This document shows positions 34,801-37,291 of a stretch of DNA of 41,032 nucleotides, piece after piece. Positions within the stretch are counted from its first letter, which is position 1; each line of letters begins with the position of its first letter. The notes beneath the pieces were generated by a model that did no database searches, had not been told where the DNA came from, and saw only the letters and a program-made list of their open reading frames with translations. The position numbers were made by a program, and so were the translations under genes. Source of the stretch: a virus; the IMG/VR virus record IMGVR_UViG_3300048061_000701, positions 1 to 41,032 of that record, one strand, 5' to 3'.

Positions 34801-35050
34801 TTCTGATAGTCTTATCGTTCAGACCAATATCACTCAATAAGAGTGTATCATTTGACAGTTCGTCTGAGGTATAACTATCGAGATCCAAATAACCCAGAAG
34901 GTTATTCAGGATATCGTAAGGACGACCTGTTTTTTCTTGAGACTTGTAATATTGTAAGAGAAAGTCAACAAATTGTTGATCTTCCTCCCTAATAAATTCT
35001 GGGAGTTGATTTGCAACTCTATCCGAAATGTTAATATTCTTGTGTGGCAT
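13832..35050 (-). CDS. gp7: Giant gp7-like baseplate wedge/adhesin, 7072 residues
   Basis: A single uninterrupted 21.2-kb frame between gp6 and the gp10/gp8 group, the position of T4 gene 7 (1032 residues). Residues 1-45 (PEFIREEDQQFVDFLLQYY) and 657-764 (DFYISKGTELSTQYLFKIMF, then GEQVEIYYPRDE) match the T4 gp7 segments I recall (DFYSTKGIEASYKFLFKVLY, NEEVEI). Residues 3534-3587 (YVIKSEIPITKWKTQI, HPAGFQLFG) match T4 YVMKIKSNLPSSRWKSDVI and HPVGFGF. Approximate order: GSGY block 296-640; gp7 segment; GSGY 1130-1350; YHYH-like 1363-1560; GSGY 1660-1830; seven-bladed propeller-like 1860-2225; LamG-like 2243-2440; two CBM5/12-like units 2652-2787; degenerate cupredoxin-like 2940-3064; GSGY 3090-3325; gp7 segment 3534-3587; Cys helical array 4043-6080 with LamG-like inserts; NGIIQEPG modules; GSGY; Ig-like 6962-7055. 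I infer a wedge protein expanded with receptor- or glycan-binding modules. Confidence 0.9.
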   Translation of the reverse strand: MPHKNINISDRVANQLPEFIREEDQQFVDFLLQYYKSQEKTGRPYDILNNLLGYLDLDSYTSDELSNDTLLLSDIGLNDKTIRIEAIDGFKATDGSIKIDNEVIYYENVTRGPDAIVTPGVSPAQFDKKKQQLENPFQLFDGTRNKFPLNFLGTPVNPPSVDHLIVVVYNEMLVPGTDYFLEGDEIRFAVAPRERSGADDSAFTEIIYLVGYADQTIVTTDAVPFEEYQSKKEYPLRVNTQPYTPTSAIGLIVKKNNRQLEPYTDYTVYGSEIIFRFPLGGADNIHIRSVEYIAPNFGSGASAVVSVDNFGQVDRLIPKTGGSGYRLDFAPKVVVQHSEGVGATAKTLVSGIKNINLIDGGQGYTSYNPPIALVGAPTGGTLAKVALTVDDVTGQVDSLTIMNSGSGYDFIPAISFANPGGCKIGQPTIDSEGRVNIDSIAVEEFGLNYSNPPIVYLDPAPEGGINAQAISRINQDGQVYEIVITNRGRGYATPPRARIIQPIGAQVLDVTVASGNVTNIEMLTGGNGYTDAPSVYIVDDRKDPYGDPIGGTGATAAATIFNGQITDINITNFGSGYSETEPPKIYIAEPKSARASVAVGFNELTGYEIIERGSGYSPSAFLGCSRGVSGAVGYDNLHNEIYAGEATLRQSTHPAASTVINLDSLFIREVFDKFRRQYLPTIEIDYSSINPIQVIKSITDFYISKGTELSTQYLFKIMFGEQVEIYYPRDEIISPSAATWVVDTVLRAELISGDPGNLIDSQLIQYADPVDLSVKAANALIENVITIIEGKDTIYELAISEETLSGSFIIPYKTTLVEPLTTTGQIITVDSTIGWPERNGTIRINDVETAQYKEKSLNQFIECTRSQNGVVEDWDPGTIVYSDIFVYVNKGTSTECKLRVLGIAEAGTTILEDTGSYYLQGDKLKVAKLGSSSEDERLSSWLYNVKKLIQVNTVTPGGVNNQTATVVCDNPHGLLVSDQVTIYGANPVVFNGTFTVTSRIDTLQFTYQINTPTEIIPEGNILLSVDLNRGKSDINSINSVVSEFTTNIQNSFFNADYVYVASSGLPNYKVGPFTGSALIPGNQRKLLRFPRLVQTISERQDISANTSIGAWVNGVSIWAYKSGDFVRFGPLTGITVSNTGQDYDAGSKPALEITGGGGTGATGEVVVNGSLTSFDVTEQGSGYTESPLVSIVGGGGIGATAQAIVTGGRVTRILVEQPGTGYTSQPSVSVTGGGGTGALAKANVRGPIQSVSITANGSGYTELPSIRVNSGEGALAQPIVINGRIVSIAIINSGSGYTTAPTIIINGDGFGAIARAVIGTIGEDKGRVLSVEITNRGIGYTQGLTTVRLESVGDFAEFTPQVFEWNKNLQYDLATNYDGARGYVFTGRNNQFGGEYAHLSDPKELRYVVGDNVFLNAVTQQFQEVESNYEHSPILGWAYDGNPIYGPYGYIDPTDQNSGIRRLRTSYKLKDNVVYDLATNPNPARVDGPELSSYPAGSFVADYEYDFQSGDLDNYNGRFCKTPQYPDGTYAYFITIDASEAGIAEFPYILGPQFNSLPDPWNFTQGATQENIPQDVVRYRDPYVNVDIDVDRQPNQEADVLTTEIEGYPLIFEIQDSNNDGIIDANEQQEVLEMSEEATLQIYDYFPQVSEESRVDIEVETTTQFEDAQIDGFVIENPGVSYQVNDTIFFDDGDTGGFGASAFIESVKGQSIQSYSKEIIGDRPYGVINTSANHDLRQQDELILNSSPVIDNTNKNFKVKVVSGIERINVTQGGVGYNEDIPPTFELITSAGQDGQLEIVLQNTGQISSVNIINSGNGYDPENPPQIRVSHPQQFKKTRYWLTEYMEADGIINVNDIKVTSQRNTYICGKITETDGDESAFLAKFDDLGQKIWERTLIPTNANQKRAEFLKMVVNAAPENDLIYVTGQTKNPDNDTYNPDIWLGLYESGFNNANDPDGILQWQRAIAGISGSTRRDFVTSIALDQEQRIYLCGYTDTNSVDPDDMWIIQCGIEGDLVEKRKVASQDDSEKMHQIMMISDDRFFFIGVNDQNDDLIFGEFFYDGANLEMDWIKQIPTVGGRVVNPTMVMDDYGAIIVAWDIFNSAASKYDKIQINKFLLSTAQTEWDWSKTVTTAGDFLGMHHAGISYDQWGNYTLVSDVTEAQNQRYSVITYMKYDGTLLHQTKVDDTTNIGFQATTHALDNSGDTILAVNRQQSDQLASWRMGNSANPVEDTTKQQLGTYNYFSQSDITHDAAVYKFDGGSLKFNDVAPITIADLGLTPLEWSGRMWMSMNTTAWNTAHEPTLLHFNDATNTNSITATIKGDNTDPDYQKVILYLNGTQVASSVAATNWDAFAAAAWVHITVQKRQESLGLYRYEVFVGGNQQISYQSTTDVALDDVVICGPVSSPTVANSFRGNIDDFVLDDAAPYSGTSYTVPTSEIAITTSNSDVALIKFDRAHTQRAAYTLTGLSNYSNIAFTDHTIGMTWTSVSPGAISTWLEGPGGLQILDMSQTFSTLIPGTYTLSSAYDQYASKTSTIPSPRGKRLIISADVIPKFYLRDALYQKIDNVQEFTFTQPLKLTQYSILQQFNNVGTTTAFATITEVPAGSLRNPGIGTKYRVGKIFGTFNNTDRFRTTTLGGDINQIEGTYFDTIEEESPWVASTAYAQGDRVYNQKRIYEAQGAGTSGTISPQHNTGVVTDGVINWAFIDDAGKFTLDLTEHPFPRPQYTGLDMPEWLPHRLYAVGQRVWYKLNVYQVAVGGGGVTTPTPPTHTTGDVSDGSVTWSFVETNEAISQYTRLMPYDQGNNYSIEILEVQPGSNFIPNDVVSVNTNNITLAEDEKSVEISGFASVKKIRVTARLEKDILLASSVRTDKVYCTSNSPHFYKEGEIIFAEGFSGAQYNGSFFIDDVIGSREFTFGIRDTAVSDPTFVNNGIANVNIYAKHPTLIFTRNHQYNFELSDPSNFGYYLSFSQDNQYKLEYSFNNTVREGTPGIQGAGASTPFVKFLVLGDVTNISYYFDPSRTGSNSPVGENSYIDVITTPYQGRFRISEIVSDTEFKFPLNREPERNNAEIGSDDQGNEYSYYSTTSTRAVGPINTIKLVSPGGFYKKLPIISDIASFRQIEKVEVIDGGTEYAPGVYYDVPVNGDGEGGKVTVTVLLDDETGSGAISSVAVADPGKGYTVASVDIDAITGILGPTLSGSGGAVSVNIPSEGTGASVFLTGRNIGKIKRLKNNEFGFGYSHDYTLKPEITFPVNLQLFNTSILSEIKITDPGAGYTSTPAVVIDGGGGTGADAVAVIKNNRLNEIIIKNPGAGYSSEPVVTLKSEFNYVVNLDLNYLQFNFPHGITTGAEIQFRSEDVGSTEGILPKPSSAGLTALIAGQVYYAIAGQANSLESDQIRFGLTLQSAQAGDYITFLTQGSGRQVLLTEVFGGKAEAVVATSRFLEGEEVFQGSAIELASATGKVSTNTGWQIGPKILKIVDYDGDWKMGEKVTGSISKASGVIDNMSIARGVLNIGSLTKTPGKFIDNVGKPSEIVQKIQDSFFYQNFSYVIKSEIPITKWKTQILENNHPAGFQLFGQLQLVGGKDVSGRKVGTEFTKEVNINNYSNVNQITSFGAAQPIYTDYNNTEVLFRKKRLTSSEEILTSIVKKLDDISPQFNGIDKQFPITVEGEQVIVQQNQLLITINGVIQAPGVSYTIVGGQIVFGEPPKPASRVNYRSLEITPTVIYRIELYSGQAGPPNFGIFPTLGQQVQGKDSDVVATIIDSGTTHIDVINLVGGSFNLNEEITRGTLFSALVQSVTAINSDTIFQFGESITNLEGDTAIIEETNIDGDGNVTDAIVVSKTSGTAQFETGIFDLRLNEFVYSASSKIAGQITFISPYIDPATQDAVDELIINPGSTFYGLLFERLVSITNPNVIIDNISQSSITPTELYDSSSRINADFLDFEEVRNTEVQYTQLAGGNFSEGDIVINNRANYGNPSSVFHGVATNRFKDASAMILGNKDQIIDFAEAEIAVKHPRFYFPGDIITNSWSRYSDAYRLIQKNKSYIANKAYDEMMTQYTSLTVPDPNKCIRDLELYIDAISIDIFRGGNVYTRKLCAKYFDVDGNFVYVNNESAETRYGFEKAKDMMKLAIVNNLTNSFTVPSGQPNQGITYVPWSEVDHGGYDGNGITADPSPNDPYGTNGANQSNNGTDNCSDVQAAITTLYDVVDETLLNGTLVDLPDESKGTYSPGQIKCRRDIGLMIDALAEDVSQGGNYNIIEFTKKYFDAAGAPIANGLIGEYAESLTAIDKAMHLSFQAINNLLYYQVNSRTSVTGFMLKDPTTYQGSYSGGEDDLQEFDVSAAVYTPSNGQMVLTIGTHSLTTSDTVTIRPHSLKFTCDSDNDASFHDYPRAGDPAFNTPLAISAETGTTITVNVGASPLVQFTPTAATYNPATGDMVLTIGSHSLEINDYVTIANDSLVFTCDMDANGTTHTYPRSTDPASGKRLFIHGADATTITVNVAASPADQQYAHTFVSASANSVSSGGGYTHTFVKGLDNAVFTGGGTTAKYFDPNYYSGRNETIQNCANVQAYIATLVDISTTAIAAQNLNNINALASITDGTFVAGENIRTTKIAYKDRAGGLFIVGDTITGITSGAQFEAIGSNSGLKWIFADAVTGSFQDGEYITNSTTANQNGVSLSVIEKYKRLSGKKSIKFPSTGYLVTKDSYDFSFGNTADFTVQGWFRADNLSTTQHLFDFRRLSATAGLRITLQTSGAITVYNGTSQLLTGGTLLANNWHHVAVVRTTSVLQLYVDGVQVGGNYADTNDYGYAAIYVGADFNAANQFTGYMDNVVVKNGESDFNTGFVPPTQIDYSNQYVKFGLDGEQPFVMDNQETYAIYTGQRISSAAIKELNYDQNFAIIENVDLGRSDHRNCADIIDLNAAWIAEEAVGRMEAAFPDFVIPGNNVAEGSYGGTNKCIRDTKDYIIGALVKDLRDGGNYNSLYTARTYLEASGKLKHVGNEILQTLYAWDQAFVLCKYVITTTDTTLTGTYTNRLRLPNNFATPASQSIQDEFDTLGREVLEVLAPNPDIFRDTGVLVWKNRDYIAEEVAGYILNKYEIDLNGTLTQFLEMPGYGQPYCERDVKQFILPAVIADLCTGGTYNVEAVIDNYLDDQNNILHVEHELNPMLDAFHHAKYLTQKAGNNLLLSPGEVSGDLGIPAWAQDDYHTPLYTSRGAFRDDTIIIDDEGYPQDNVSNWNRYKDATNAIAANIDLIAHEAVETMNDMSKYALFQIKGGPVNCSDDVKDILKALVHDLNYNCNERTWDAANLYVEPENNSLKHIEDDWEATVSVMKIVKDIATITMRNGFGRDYIPGNDPNNVDPSTYEANPKEQIFADCADAIDANIRWIAEQAVKAGQTQYPSLSINGGIYGGQQYTPSDATYIASSGEMVITMAGHGLVTGNRVTVRPDSIGFTCTLDGNNVTNYYPRKGDPAYTTSRLITAHTTDTITINVGASPAGEQYTHTFVNAHEGAVVSNGSIDCVHDVTDILRALVFNLKYDGDNWINWVSEFYTTYSGSLAHVTSLATEVNWILEEAKRLVKRAMRGQIITNVASYSGGVQAFSEAVPKPTTVLRNSLVDEGITLGGDYNNVVTRTFTNGTNNIASGSASATGITNDEDLVCSCVTVLPAGTPSDGVLWELGGNGAGAFIGIRDSGTYLRLRAGNGANSYAGGASTASDNGLALLDVQVSTLSDYFDGGEHEITWEIRVGGTVASGSGRVKLWIDGNLIGEASTPGLNTGLYEAGGLLAGGSTGGFATMSSDSTVPQGEPTASWAYTTGDMSYYRSRLVDPIYTGSESDNVATEVDTLMQLVTDAISNPADVTNRVSILPKIWPIKYTPDIAVRDTGLTYDSSAAEWNQTCAEVASAIDTLLEIYIDTIENAANNNTNQLDSIVRTTRLDAYTNSNYQQGTCEGPQSAIDTLFDIMVDTLGAGLNTDKSIANMLLFNKDAIAQRAFDETVTYYGTTEMTVDFCADILKAVRYDMITGGNAGAFRLVQNWFDGEGNFIAFQDIARTHLIYANTRVREYIKSVLYQLTEDPGWTTYNTYQLGIDGRLDYNREASEFIIDSSINAIEYSLETSKFPTEGSVTWVPSSDAVNINTKYELGYDYNTDPALVTLTPIVPVGFDRAEYRVRINRVNSFRRGDILQYIPASETSVAAFTGQTYWYVMTATAQWFEVGAHYMHDGRFRRIEVNTANTGQQIFSVVRRTGIDRSASLFPADPSQTPIQGGFNPADVIYGTTSESSSEVGSISLNQAEINRLYTRYNLNNVSQNLGVYENFQNGEQITVQSNPAVSGIILQSDRTDNDGLNFVNLTTVAGVINVGDILVGADSGTTAEVTSFDSRMLINVERGSFAQGDWLFDKASATEAYANTYLNKSGSLTGNDGGRITIDVETIGDAWDAGDIIYGSVTDYILEIKGLSGTQIQLNQYIHGTNIYQLELGTAIVDTGISDTFRVGDEVVLLQGTTLKDPGFRATVTEYINGINADPADPNYGIHRLFIGNLIPIGTGEDITALTIGSNNIGKLDLGSNFPSIYANVTSVIDTTYNSYGRVAAIDQQGITATVWLENVKGDFLNNMTVVSDYGWGGVVAKARTLEGRVDRYFRGFDGSQTQFDLTISNGEAYFPDPAGHMLIFVNGILQPPGGNNSYVAFSDKINFSEAPDIGSEFVGYYVGKLRQMDDISFEFDSLRSSFNLRREGLFYSLTLTEGVSSNVIRPENNIIVSLNGIIQEPGVAYEIVGSRIIFAEVPRAGSTFVGFSYIGSDTDVIAATVVPPVEAGDKLEIDGEEFARDVALIESSNSLITFEYTGSVKGRNAAALATIRSGQLNSAILTNSGDGYTSRPNVDVISSSGFDGRIKALMGITRIDVKTPGVSYLQPLVEIDNIVPDDFVNPSGTPVNGGRDIYNADEAIDGDTTTITPGAIAISQDPVNVTVNQGQTASFTVAATVSNSQQLNYQWQKKEYGTQTWSNIIGANQSTFNTNDAAQADDGDEYRVAITAAGATPVYSLSAILTVQTGATVISNFTPDQIFDDI
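13890..14165 (-). other. C-terminal Ig-like domain of the giant
   Basis: Residues about 6962-7055 read VTVNQGQTASFTVAATVS, then YQWQKK and IIGANQSTF, ending in LSAILTV. This is the phage-type Ig-like fold seen again at the C-terminus of the next gene. Such domains usually decorate virion surfaces and bind weakly to carbohydrates or cell surfaces. Confidence 0.75.
14270..14500 (-). repeat. GSGY repeat block E in the giant
   Basis: Two units near the C-terminus of the giant: ILTNSGDGYTSRPNVDV and IDVKTPGVSYLQPLVEI. They are separated by a Gly-containing turn and sit just before the terminal Ig-like domain. Confidence 0.65.
17600..18160 (-). other. LamG-like domain 3 in the giant
   Basis: Residues about 5630-5817 have a jelly-roll pattern: LWELGGNGAGAFIGIRDSG, then GGEHEITWEIRVGG, VKLWIDGNLIGEAST and a Gly-rich end. 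This is the concanavalin/LamG layout with the typical xLxIDGxLIG strand. The call is from pattern only. Confidence 0.55.
18510..18810 (-). repeat. Beta repeat, copy 3
   Basis: The third copy of a roughly 90-residue unit: GEMVITMAGHGLVTGNRVTV, FTCTLDGN, YPRKGDPA, TTDTITINVGASP, YTHTFVNA. It is inserted inside the sixth helical module, between its two Cys helices, so the two repeat families are nested. Confidence 0.75.
20490..20995 (-). other. LamG-like lectin domain 2 in the giant
   Basis: Residues about 4685-4853 carry the full LamG_3-type pattern: KSIKFPSTGYL, DFTVQGWFRADN, NWHHVAVVRTTSVLQLYVDG, and FTGYMDNVVVKNG. This is the most convincing of the three jelly-roll domains. LamG_3 domains are common carbohydrate- or protein-binding modules, so a receptor-binding role is plausible but inferred. 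Confidence 0.8.
21510..22025 (-). repeat. Beta repeat, copies 1 and 2 in tandem
   Basis: Two tandem units: GQMVLTIGTHSLTTSDTVTI with FTCDSDND, YPRAGDPA and TITVNVGASP; and GDMVLTIGSHSLEINDYVTI with FTCDMDANG, YPRSTDPA and TITVNVAASP. The nucleotide sequences are also alike (for example around 21533 and 21788 on the plus strand), which suggests recent duplication. Confidence 0.8.
23880..24320 (-). other. Region after the distal gp7-like segment
   Basis: Following the gp7-like HPAGF segment, residues about 3577-3724 include LTSSEEILTSIVKKLDD and a module LLITINGVIQAPGVSYTIVG ending IVFGEPPKPAS. The NGVIQAPG/IxF module recurs twice near the C-terminus (NGILQPPG and NGIIQEPG) and once near residue 170 in variant form. 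It is a common phage fibre or baseplate module. Confidence 0.6.
25080..25780 (-). repeat. GSGY repeat block D in the giant
   Basis: Residues about 3090-3325 contain units VEVIDGGTEYAPG, VAVADPGKGYTVASV, IKITDPGAGYTSTPAVVI and IIIKNPGAGYSSEPVVTL, with GGGGTGADAVAVI-type turns between them. The spacing is close to 38 residues in the regular part. Confidence 0.75.
25860..26240 (-). other. Degenerate cupredoxin-like domain in the giant
   Basis: Residues about 2940-3064 follow the cupredoxin pattern seen in phage fibres: PTLIFTRNHQYNFELSDPSN, GYYLSFS, then VKFLVLGDVTNISYYF. The positions that would carry the His and the Cys-His-Met loop are absent, so it should not bind copper. The comparison with the intact-looking domain at 10715-10960 supports a shared fold. 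Confidence 0.5.
26690..27095 (-). repeat. Two CBM5/12-like modules in the giant
   Basis: Two units at residues about 2652-2707 and 2732-2787: SPWVASTAYAQGDRVYNQ with IYEAQGAG and GVINWAFID; and PEWLPHRLYAVGQRVWYK with VYQVAVGG and GSVTWSFVE. The WxxxxxYxxGxxVxYxxxxY...W layout is that of short aromatic carbohydrate-binding (CBM5/12-like) modules, which in other proteins bind chitin or related glycans. Confidence 0.7.
27730..28320 (-). other. LamG-like domain 1 in the giant
   Basis: Residues about 2243-2440: AAVYKFDGGSLKFND, then LEWSGRMWMSMNTTA, VILYLNGTQVASS, AAWVHITVQKRQ, and FRGNIDDFVLDDA. The order of strands and the closing IDDFxLxDxAxY segment are typical of LamG-like jelly rolls. Confidence 0.75.
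28370..29470 (-). repeat. Seven-bladed propeller-like repeat in the giant
   Basis: Residues about 1860-2225 hold seven consecutive units of a blade pattern: YICGKITETDGDESAFLAKF, IYVTGQTKNPDN, IYLCGYTDTNSVDPDDMWII, FFFIGVNDQND, AIIVAWDIFN, YTLVSDVTEAQ and TILAVNRQQSD. Most are followed by a segment of the form xKxDxxGxxxWxRxI. This resembles SBBP-type or quinoprotein-like beta-propellers. Seven units would close one propeller. Confidence 0.7.
29560..30070 (-). repeat. GSGY repeat block C in the giant
   Basis: Residues about 1660-1830 include FVIENPGVSYQVNDTIFF, INVTQGGVGYNEDIPPTF and VNIINSGNGYDPENPPQI. The units are less regular here, with a longer insertion between the first and second. 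Confidence 0.7.
30380..30960 (-). other. YHYH-like domain in the giant
   Basis: Residues about 1363-1560 include YEHSPILGWAYDGNPIYGPY, a TSYKLKDN segment, SGDLDNYNGRFCKTPQ and AYFITIDASEAGIAEFPYIL. These match the YHYH-family half found in the 530-residue gene (AFDGFPIYGPYAY, GDLDIHNGRFCITPE). The literal YHYH tetrapeptide is missing here. Confidence 0.75.
31000..31660 (-). repeat. GSGY repeat block B in the giant
   Basis: This is the most regular block, residues about 1130-1350: VTEQGSGYTESPLVSIVGGG, VEQPGTGYTSQPSVSVTGGG, ITANGSGYTELPSIRVNSGE, IINSGSGYTTAPTIIINGDG and ITNRGIGYTQG. The period is about 38 residues. The consensus is [VI]xxxGxGYxxxPx[VI]x[VI]xGGGGxGAxAxAx[VI]. Confidence 0.85.
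32760..33080 (-). other. T4 gp7-like segment, proximal
   Basis: Residues about 657-764 of the giant (FIREVFDKFRRQYLP, DFYISKGTELSTQYLFKIMF, GEQVEIYYPRDE). These align by eye with the C-terminal third of T4 gp7 as I recall it, including KG-x-E-x-S-x3-LFK and E-x-VEI. Confidence 0.7.
33150..34160 (-). repeat. GSGY repeat block A in the giant
   Basis: Residues about 296-640 contain about eight units, including IPKTGGSGYRLDFAPKVV, LIDGGQGYTSYNPPIALV, IMNSGSGYDFIPAISFAN, ITNRGRGYATPPRARII, LTGGNGYTDAPSVYIVDD and ITNFGSGYSETEPPKIYI. They alternate with GGTGATAAA-type turns. Confidence 0.85.
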
Positions 35051-35055
35051 CTATC

Positions 35056-37290
35056 TCAGAAACAGGAGGTATCTACTGGATATGTAAAACTATCCGTGGG
35101 ATAATCAATGATATTTATCCCACTTGGGTCACCGAAGTTGTAACCGCTAAAGTTGTTTGGATCGAAGTTGGGGATTGAGATGTCATTGGTCTTCCAATCG
35201 ATTGGGAAGACATTAACATCAAATAATGTGGGATCAACGCCAGGTGGAATAGTGAGAGATCCGCCATAAGGTAATACTTGAATAGGAAGACGAGTTGTAT
35301 CGTCTGGTGTTCCTTCAATTGCAATGGGACCTACACAAACCTGACCTGTACTATAGTCAACGCTACCAACAGCATTATTTAACACAACTTCAACCTCGTC
35401 TCTTTTTGTGACAAGGAGAAGATTGCCTTTTCCATCATCTCTAATGTTGACGGGGACCAAAACTTGATTTTCGTCTGTAACAGACTGAGATGACGCAACA
35501 GGACTGGTTGAATTAGTGCCAGAACCTTGCAAGGTCAAGTTAACAAGGTCTTCGGTGTAACCTGTTGCATAGAATGTGCCAGATTTGACCACAGAGAAAG
35601 CAGGAGCACACTTCCCATCGTCACCATTGCCTCCACCAGCATTTGGATCATCTTGACATCTACCATCTATACAAATTTGACCTTCTGGACAATCTGCATC
35701 GGTAGAACAAGGACCGTCTTTGTTATCGCCGCTACCATCGCCAGGATCATATCCACCACTACCGCCACTACCACCAGGGGTGCCTGAATAATCGCCAGGG
35801 TTATAAAGTGGGTTACCATAGTCAAGACATTGAGTGAAAACACTTCCCATCTCGAATTGGTCAAGATTTTGACCGACTGTCAGTTGAGTAACGCTACCAG
35901 AAATCGCAGGGTCGCTATTATCGACCATTGAGTTATATTTGGACGTATCAATACGACCACCAAAGCGATTATTCTGACCATTCTTGTTAAATTGGTCAAC
36001 ATTACGCAAAACGTCACTTGCGAGTTGTGCGCCACTCTTATTAGTGTTATTACCGTCGTAGTAAACGTAAGATTTGGGAATAACGTAGAATACAGTAGGA
36101 TCAATGATCACAGGATCAATTGATGCAACCGTATAACGCTTCAGATCATTCCTGATCTTTGCTTTTGTTGTCTCATTCAGTTTATTACCCGTTTTTGGAC
36201 GGATGGCAACATAAACTTTACCGTAAATTGGTGGATTGAGTTTCTCACCACCGTATGCGGTCACGGCAGCTGCTTGAGGATAGATTTCTGAGACAATATG
36301 CTCATAGTCCGTCTCAGTCACTGCTCTGTTCTGAGTAGCGAATGCTCTAGGTGCTCTAAATTTAATTGATAGCGCACTTTCGCGTGCTTCACCATCTGCT
36401 GCTGCCTCTCTAGTGACGACTGCGATGTTTGCAGGTCCAATTGCACGTTGGTCACTATCTCTAATAGTGCCAATGAAGGCAAAGTCCTTACAACCGTTTG
36501 CTTCTTCGCCAAAAGTGGTCACATAGGACAGTCTGATGAATTCGCCATCAATCAATTTACGTCCAAGGACGCCATCACCGAAGACTAGACGGTATCTAAG
36601 GTCATCAGACTCCTCAAGGAAGTAAACACGAGAAGTATCGTTAAGCGTAGTTACGTTTGCAGCAAGGTTGTATGTGTCAATCTCTTGCGACTGTGCATTA
36701 GGTGAGATATCAACGTAAACCAAGGCGGTGTCTACATCTTCCGTGGGGATGATATAGTCTTGTCTCTTTGTATAGTCAACTGTATAATTAAATTTAAGTA
36801 AATTGCCCTGATAAACGAGCACAGGGTCAAACACTGCGATACCAGTTGCGGGATTTACCGTAGTTTGCAACTCTCTGGTTACACAGAAGGTGTAAGTATC
36901 ATTAAAGTTACGGGCAACAAACACATCTCCTGCAGCAAGTGTGCAGAATTCTGGATATGTGGTGCCATTCAGTGAAAGTTGTGTCTGCACACGGATAGTT
37001 ACACACGCTCTAGGTGCTTTAATTGACCTAGGAGTGTAATTTAACTGCTTCGCAATGCGGACAATGTTATCTCTGACCGTAGCACTCTCAAGAAATGCTT
37101 CATTCAGCGCCATGTTAGCGTTGAATGCCGTATAATATGTGTTATAAGCGAGGGTATCAATAAGATACGCCGCAGCACTACCTTCAAAGTCGTAATCTGT
37201 AAACTCGTTACGCGTTCTGAGGTAGGATTTGATAGACTCTTTAATCTCAAAGAAGTCTAGCGATGTTAGTTGTGATGGGATAGCAGCCAT
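35056..37290 (-). CDS. gp6: Baseplate wedge protein gp6
   Basis: A 744-residue baseplate_J-type homologue of T4 gp6 (660 residues), the protein that forms the inner ring of the wedge and contacts gp25, gp53 and gp7. The N-terminus (PSQLTSLDFFEIKESIKSYL, then TDYDFEGSAAAYLIDTLAYN and AFLESATVRDNIVRIAKQLN) is the typical wedge start. The central region (ALSIKFRAPRAFATQNRAVT, TETDYEHIV, PPIYGKVYVAIRPK) is the conserved core. Residues about 500-565 hold a Gly/Asp-rich linker with a Cys motif, CSTDADCPEGQICIDGRC, which T4 gp6 lacks as far as I know. It starts one base after the gp25 stop and ends 5 bases before the giant gene, so gp25, gp6 and gp7-like form a wedge operon. There is no strong Shine-Dalgarno. 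Confidence 0.95.
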   Translation of the reverse strand: MAAIPSQLTSLDFFEIKESIKSYLRTRNEFTDYDFEGSAAAYLIDTLAYNTYYTAFNANMALNEAFLESATVRDNIVRIAKQLNYTPRSIKAPRACVTIRVQTQLSLNGTTYPEFCTLAAGDVFVARNFNDTYTFCVTRELQTTVNPATGIAVFDPVLVYQGNLLKFNYTVDYTKRQDYIIPTEDVDTALVYVDISPNAQSQEIDTYNLAANVTTLNDTSRVYFLEESDDLRYRLVFGDGVLGRKLIDGEFIRLSYVTTFGEEANGCKDFAFIGTIRDSDQRAIGPANIAVVTREAAADGEARESALSIKFRAPRAFATQNRAVTETDYEHIVSEIYPQAAAVTAYGGEKLNPPIYGKVYVAIRPKTGNKLNETTKAKIRNDLKRYTVASIDPVIIDPTVFYVIPKSYVYYDGNNTNKSGAQLASDVLRNVDQFNKNGQNNRFGGRIDTSKYNSMVDNSDPAISGSVTQLTVGQNLDQFEMGSVFTQCLDYGNPLYNPGDYSGTPGGSGGSGGYDPGDGSGDNKDGPCSTDADCPEGQICIDGRCQDDPNAGGGNGDDGKCAPAFSVVKSGTFYATGYTEDLVNLTLQGSGTNSTSPVASSQSVTDENQVLVPVNIRDDGKGNLLLVTKRDEVEVVLNNAVGSVDYSTGQVCVGPIAIEGTPDDTTRLPIQVLPYGGSLTIPPGVDPTLFDVNVFPIDWKTNDISIPNFDPNNFSGYNFGDPSGINIIDYPTDSFTYPVDTSCF
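35112..35119 (-). promoter_or_regulatory. Candidate late promoter for the giant gene
   Basis: The minus strand reads GATAAATA (within GGATAAATATC) inside the 3' end of gp6. It ends 61 bases before the ATG of the giant gene. The same octamer with the same 61-base spacing lies upstream of gp25. No other late motif is visible before the giant gene. Confidence 0.5.
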
Positions 37291-37291
37291 T

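Noticed and set aside
13832-35050. Repeat arrays as CRISPR or non-coding repeats
   Set aside because: The repeats are amino-acid level, in frame, and diverged at nucleotide level, without constant repeats and spacers.
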